A stretch of DNA of 64,000 nucleotides from contig CAVZMV010000002.1 of assembly GCA_963776465.1 (NCBI GenBank), positions 1,054,001 to 1,118,000 on the forward strand, in the 5' to 3' direction. Shown piece after piece: positions 60,374-64,000 of the stretch. Numbering within the stretch: position 1 is the stretch's first letter; each line of letters opens with the position of its first letter. The DNA is from DASRHK01 sp963776465 (lineage in GTDB: Bacteria; Pseudomonadota; Gammaproteobacteria; Nevskiales; Nevskiaceae). The translations under genes and the position numbers were made by a program. The notes below the pieces were generated by a model. The model saw only the letters and a list, made by a program, of their open reading frames with translations, did no database searches and was not told where the DNA came from.

Positions 60374-62125
60374 TCAAAAATCAAACATCCCCGGCACCGC
60401 CGCCCGCATCTCCTCGAGGATCTTGGGATTATCCGCCAGCGCGCGCTCCAGCTGCCGGCGCTGCGCGGAGTCGGCCGGCGGCATCAGCTTGTTCTCCTTG
60501 TCGCCGCCGCGATAGCGGCTCCAGTCCAGCACCTCGCGGATCTCGGACTTGGCCTTGATGTGCGCCAGCACGTCGGCCTCGGTCTTGCCGGACATGAAGC
60601 CCAGGCGCTTGCTCGGATTGCCGCGATGGCAGGCGAAGCAGTAGCGGTCGTAGTGCTGCAGCACCGAGCCTTCGGCGATCACCACTGGCGGCTCGCCGCT
60701 GGCCAGCGGCGGCGACATGTCGGCGGTGTCCAGGCAGCAGAACGCCGGCGCGGTCTTGTCGCCCAAGGCCACGGTCAGCGCCTGCATCGTCTTCACCCGC
60801 GAGAATGGCGCCGGCGCCAGCACGCTGGCGTCGAGCTTGTCCACCGCTGCAAGCAGCTTCTCGCGCTCGTCCTTCGCGGCCTTCTCCAGCGCCTTGGCGT
60901 CCGCCTCGGTGAACAGCGCCGCGATGCCGAAGGCGCCGTCGATGTCCTGCGCCGAGAGCAGGCGCTTGGGCTGGCGCGGCGTCAGCGGATCGAGCTCGGC
61001 CGGCAGCTTGGGGAGACGCTCGAAGGCCTCGAGGTCCTCGTTGGACTTCGGCGTGGCCTGCTTGTCCCGGTGCGGCAGCAGTTTGGCCATGGTCGCGTTG
61101 AACCAGCCGCGCGGACCGCGGCGCTCGGCCAGCGGATCGCGGTTGAAGAGGTCGTTGCCGGGAACGGCGATGCCGGCAGCGGGCCAGCTGCTGGCCTGCA
61201 TCTCGCGCAGGCGCTGGGCCTCGCGGCTCTTGTCGTCGAACTCGCCCGGGCTCCACAGGTAGGTCAGCGCGACCTTGAGCATCTGCCGGCGGCATTCGGC
61301 GCCGGCGTCGGCTTCGCCGCAGCCGTCGATCCAGGCGCGCTGCGTAACCGGGATGAAGCCGCCGACGTCGGTGAGCTCGTCGAAGCGCTCCGGCGCCGAC
61401 AGCTGCACGGCGATCGGCGCGGTGAGATAGCGATCGCGGTTGAAGCCGGCAGCAGCGCGCGCCTCGACGATCTTTGCCGCGGTCTGCGGCTGGCCGTTGG
61501 TCTCGTTCCACGGGCGCTGCGGGAAGATCGGCGCCGCGCCCTGATGGCAGGTCGTGCAGACGGCGCGCTTGGCGTAGACCAGCTTGGGCTGGCAGCCCTC
61601 GCAATAGTCCTGCACCAGCTGGAACTCGAAGCGGCCCGCGGCCTCGTTGTACGACAGCACCTCGATCTCGTGCGCGTTCTCCACGAAGCCCAGGAATAGC
61701 TGGCCGCGCGGCGCCAGGCCCAGCGAAGCAGCATTGTTGGACGCCTGGAAATCGGCCGCGACCAGCACGCGCGGGCGCTGGTAGTCGGCCGAGGCCTTCA
61801 GCAGCGACCGTCCGTGCGGGATCATCACCACGAGCGGCGCCTTGCGCTGCGGATCGTAGGCGCCGATCGTCGCGATCAGCTTCTCGAACGGCCAGGGCAG
61901 GGACTCGTGGTCCGCAATCAGGTGGTCGAACAGCGAGCGCGTGCCCGCGGGCGGCAGATCGTCGGAGGGGATGAGGCGCGCCGAGAGGGCATCGGCTTGC
62001 GCCGCCAGCGGCTGTTTCGCCCGCTCGCTGATCTTCGGCGCGGAGCGCCCTGCGAAGAACCATGCCGTGCCTGCGATCGCAGCCAGCAGCAGGAGCAGCG
62101 CGCCGATCTTGGGGCCGGGCTTCAT
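60374..62125 (-). CDS. Membrane-anchored diheme cytochrome c-like protein
   Basis: Seen: 583 residues with a signal anchor (IGALLLLLAAIAGTAWFFAG). There are two CXXCH motifs: KRAVCTTCHQGAAPIFPQRP near residue 195 and YDRYCFACHRGNPSKRLGF near residue 510. Other Cys occur in DYCEGCQPK and CGEADAGAECRR and may form disulphides. A conserved-looking stretch HPW..NETNGQ and the ending SRYRGGDKENKLMPPADSAQ resemble large periplasmic cytochromes of unknown function. I cannot assign a named family. It lies 17 bases after the membrane gene at 62143 and heads the tightly spaced part of the cluster. Confidence 0.82.
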   Translation of the reverse strand: MKPGPKIGALLLLLAAIAGTAWFFAGRSAPKISERAKQPLAAQADALSARLIPSDDLPPAGTRSLFDHLIADHESLPWPFEKLIATIGAYDPQRKAPLVVMIPHGRSLLKASADYQRPRVLVAADFQASNNAASLGLAPRGQLFLGFVENAHEIEVLSYNEAAGRFEFQLVQDYCEGCQPKLVYAKRAVCTTCHQGAAPIFPQRPWNETNGQPQTAAKIVEARAAAGFNRDRYLTAPIAVQLSAPERFDELTDVGGFIPVTQRAWIDGCGEADAGAECRRQMLKVALTYLWSPGEFDDKSREAQRLREMQASSWPAAGIAVPGNDLFNRDPLAERRGPRGWFNATMAKLLPHRDKQATPKSNEDLEAFERLPKLPAELDPLTPRQPKRLLSAQDIDGAFGIAALFTEADAKALEKAAKDEREKLLAAVDKLDASVLAPAPFSRVKTMQALTVALGDKTAPAFCCLDTADMSPPLASGEPPVVIAEGSVLQHYDRYCFACHRGNPSKRLGFMSGKTEADVLAHIKAKSEIREVLDWSRYRGGDKENKLMPPADSAQRRQLERALADNPKILEEMRAAVPGMFDF

Positions 62126-62142
62126 GCCCCAAGTTTACCCGG

Positions 62143-62784
62143 CTAGCCGGGGCGGGCGCGCTCGATGCGGTAGGCGACGAAAGCGAAGCCCAGATAGGAG
62201 ACGAGCGCGCTGAGCGCGACCAGGCTCGCGCTCTTCAGCAGCCACGGCCCCAGCGTCTGGCCGGTCTGGATCAGCGCCAGCGCGATGCCGAAGATCCAGG
62301 CGCCGCGCGCGTGCTGCGGAACGCGGCGCGCATACAGCCAGATCGCGCCGAGCAACAGGCCGAGCTCCAGCGCGAGCTCGACGAGCGGGTAGTTCCACAG
62401 CCCGAAGCCCTGCTTCATCGCGTTGTCGTAGAGCGGCAGGTCCTTCACGTGCACCGGCAGGTCCAGGAACCAGTGCGAGAGCACGGCGAGGCCGACGATC
62501 ACGGCGGCGGCGACGCCCGATTTGCGCCAGAACCGATACAGCGCGCTGCAGGCGATCGCCCAGATCACGCCCGAAACGAGACTGTGCGTGTACGGCATGT
62601 ACGCAAGGTCCAGCGGAAAGGCCTTGGTGAAGCCCGGCACGTACTCGGCGCGCTCGACGCCGAGCAGCACGAGCAACGCCCAGCCGATGTCGACCGCCTG
62701 CACGGCAAGAAAGAGGATCCACAGCGGTACGTCCGGGCGCGTGGACTTGAGGGCGAAGCTTGCGCTGTAGTGGCCTACGAACAT
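62143..62784 (-). CDS. Metal-dependent hydrolase-like integral membrane protein
   Basis: Seen: 213 residues from ATG 62784, which has a near-perfect AGGAGGT ribosome-binding site. The N-terminus is MFVGHYSASFALKSTRPDVP. About six membrane helices follow. Conserved His/Asp residues lie at their ends (FVGHYS, YMPYTHSLVSGVIW, LSHWFLDLPVHVKDLPL), the pattern of PF04307/YdjM-like membrane hydrolases. Known: the substrates of this family are not established. A longer form from 62850 would start inside the structured repeat and lacks a ribosome-binding site. The gene is preceded by that repeat, so it probably has its own promoter. Confidence 0.8.
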   Translation of the reverse strand: MFVGHYSASFALKSTRPDVPLWILFLAVQAVDIGWALLVLLGVERAEYVPGFTKAFPLDLAYMPYTHSLVSGVIWAIACSALYRFWRKSGVAAAVIVGLAVLSHWFLDLPVHVKDLPLYDNAMKQGFGLWNYPLVELALELGLLLGAIWLYARRVPQHARGAWIFGIALALIQTGQTLGPWLLKSASLVALSALVSYLGFAFVAYRIERARPG

Positions 62785-62805
62785 GACAAACCTCCTGTCT
62801 CTGCG

Positions 62806-62910
62806 GACCCGCCGGTCAGGCCTGCAGGAGACGCGCGTAAATACGTCCATGTAGGCTCGACGTGCGCCATCCCTGGCGCCCGACGCTCCCGCAGGCCTGA
62901 CCAGCGGGTC
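62806..62910. repeat. Structured intergenic element, copy 2 (inverted relative to copy 1)
   Basis: Left arm 62806-62830 and right arm 62886-62910 pair over 25 bp with two mismatches. The 55-base core 62831-62885 is the reverse complement of the core at 49942-49996 with two differences. The arms are unrelated in sequence to those of copy 1, but each pair is internally complementary. It lies just after the stop of the partial cytochrome gene and before the membrane hydrolase gene. Confidence 0.8.
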
Positions 62911-62917
62911 CCGCGCG

Positions 62918-64000
62918 TTACATCAACTTCAGGAATTCCCGCAGCGCCAGCTTCTCGTCCTTCGACAGGTTCACGCCGAACTGATGGCCCTTGTTCTCGA
63001 CGAGGTCGTCGCACTTCATGAAGAGCGGCGCGTGCGGATTGCTGGAGGTGAAGTGCGCCAGCGGCGTGCCCTTGGCCACCGGCAGCTTGATCTTGCCCTG
63101 CCCGTCCTCGCGCGGTGCCAGCTTGAAGTCGCGGTCGGTGACCGAGGTCTTCTGCGGGCGATGCACCGGATCGTTGGGATTGTCGGACGTCAGCAGCTCG
63201 GCGAAGGCGGCCTCGAACTGCTTCACGCGTCCGGCCACGGTGTAGTCGATGGTTCCGTCCTTGAGGTAGGTGAGCTCGCCGATCGCGTTGTTATGCAGGA
63301 ACGGCGAGATCGCCCAGGCCGAGAGCAGCGAGATGCTGCGCAGGTAGCCGGGACCGCCCTCGATCTTCGTGCTGCCGGCCTTGATGCCGCCCACGCCCGG
63401 GATCATGCGGTTGATCACGCGCGGCACCGAGCCCGGCGACGGCCGCTGCTTGTAATCGATGGAGGAGAACTCCTCCCAGATGTGCCCTTCGTTGTGGTTG
63501 TCGTGCAGCGCCCGGCACATGTTGGTGCCGATCACGCCGAACGGCACCGGCTCGTCGCTGCCCAGCCAGTCCTGGCCGAACACGTCCTTGTCGGAGAACT
63601 GCTTGGGGCGCCAGCTCTTGCCGGTCGCGACGAGGTACTTCTTCCGGAACTCCTCGGAGTTGCGCTCCTCCGTGGTGAACTCGTGCTGCCAATAGTCTTC
63701 CTTGCCGAAGACATGGCCTTCGTAGAATTTCGCCAGCTGCTCCTTGTCGGCGCGGATGTTCGGCGGCGCGACTTGCGAGGAATGGCAGCCGGCGCATTCG
63801 CGCGCGAAGACCTTGCGGCCCGCCGGCACCTTGGACAGGTCGATGAACTTCGATCCCGGCGTGCCGTCGACGTCCTTTGCCTGCATCAGGTAGGTCGGGC
63901 CGCCGGTGACGAGGAACGCCGCCAGGTCGTCCATCTTGGCGTCCGCGTAATTCCACGGCTCGCAATCCTTGGCGCACTGCGCGATGCGGAACGGGCGCTG
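62918..64000 (-). CDS. Large c-type cytochrome, partial (N-terminus beyond the window)
   Basis: Seen: 360 residues up to the stop at 62918; the frame is open to base 64000 and upstream of it is unknown. One haem motif is visible, ARECAGCHSSQVAPP. A long mixed domain follows with GQDWLGSDEPVPFGVIGTNM, GPGYLRSISLLSAWAISPFL, HNNAIGELTYLKDGTIDYTV and the ending DDLVENKGHQFGVNLSKDEK then LALREFLKLM. The layout and the C-terminal VENKGHxFG/LxxFLK pattern recall diheme MauG/RoxA-like oxygenase-peroxidase relatives, but this is a resemblance by eye; a second haem motif may lie upstream. It is followed by structured repeat copy 2. Confidence 0.75.
   Translation of the reverse strand, partial: QRPFRIAQCAKDCEPWNYADAKMDDLAAFLVTGGPTYLMQAKDVDGTPGSKFIDLSKVPAGRKVFARECAGCHSSQVAPPNIRADKEQLAKFYEGHVFGKEDYWQHEFTTEERNSEEFRKKYLVATGKSWRPKQFSDKDVFGQDWLGSDEPVPFGVIGTNMCRALHDNHNEGHIWEEFSSIDYKQRPSPGSVPRVINRMIPGVGGIKAGSTKIEGGPGYLRSISLLSAWAISPFLHNNAIGELTYLKDGTIDYTVAGRVKQFEAAFAELLTSDNPNDPVHRPQKTSVTDRDFKLAPREDGQGKIKLPVAKGTPLAHFTSSNPHAPLFMKCDDLVENKGHQFGVNLSKDEKLALREFLKLM

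Overview
The window reads as a chromosomal segment of a high-GC (mostly G/C-ending codons) gammaproteobacterium. The signs are an rsmG-parA-parB-atpIBEFHAGDC-glmU-glmS housekeeping block, an AcnD/PrpF-type methylcitrate branch, a Marinobacter-type fatty acyl-CoA reductase, GlyGly-CTERM tails, and several dispersed palindromes of kinds common in Xanthomonadales, Nevskiales and relatives. A Nevskiales/Solimonadaceae-like source is my best guess from family content; it is an inference. No rRNA, tRNA, CRISPR, phage or insertion sequence was recognised.

Layout. 0-14 kb: an exported-protein region. It holds a partial lipoprotein, a PvdQ/aculeacin-acylase-like Ntn hydrolase and, divergently, a lipoprotein fusing a parallel beta-helix to a diheme domain. 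A translationally coupled three-gene operon on the minus strand follows: an Asp-box propeller protein with FN3 and PKD domains, an APMAP/strictosidine-synthase-like propeller, and a double Asp-box protein that looks like two fused genes. 14-17.8 kb: prpF and acnD, broken by about 25 small, almost all +1, indels. 17.8-35 kb: rsmG, parA, parB, an SDR, an orphan STN protein, the complete ATP synthase operon (indels in atpB, atpE and atpC), a glutamic-peptidase lipoprotein, an AsmA/DUF748-like protein, glmU, a subtilase with a sorting tail, and glmS. 35-50 kb: lexA with a candidate self-operator, PAP2 and DUF3943 envelope proteins, a GlcD-like oxidase, rimO, an arsenosugar-type radical SAM pair with an AraC regulator, rmuC, an HNH nuclease, yicC, an enoyl-CoA hydratase, a 22-residue lysine-rich peptide, a glutaminyl cyclase and an acyl-CoA dehydrogenase. 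50-64 kb: a second beta-helix/diheme fusion in an operon with a fatty acyl-CoA reductase, a divergent acyl-CoA ligase, and a long minus-strand series of lipoproteins, a membrane protein and c-type cytochromes running off the window.

How they fit. Three themes stand out: envelope and secretion (lipoproteins, GlyGly-CTERM proteins that would need a rhombosortase not seen here), acyl-chain chemistry (acylase, reductase, ligase, dehydrogenase, hydratase), and periplasmic haem proteins (two diheme beta-helix fusions and at least three further CXXCH proteins). The repeated pairing of beta-helix/diheme proteins with acyl-chain enzymes is the best candidate for an undescribed system. Frame breaks in essential genes suggest residual insertion errors in the assembly, so broken genes are annotated as genes.
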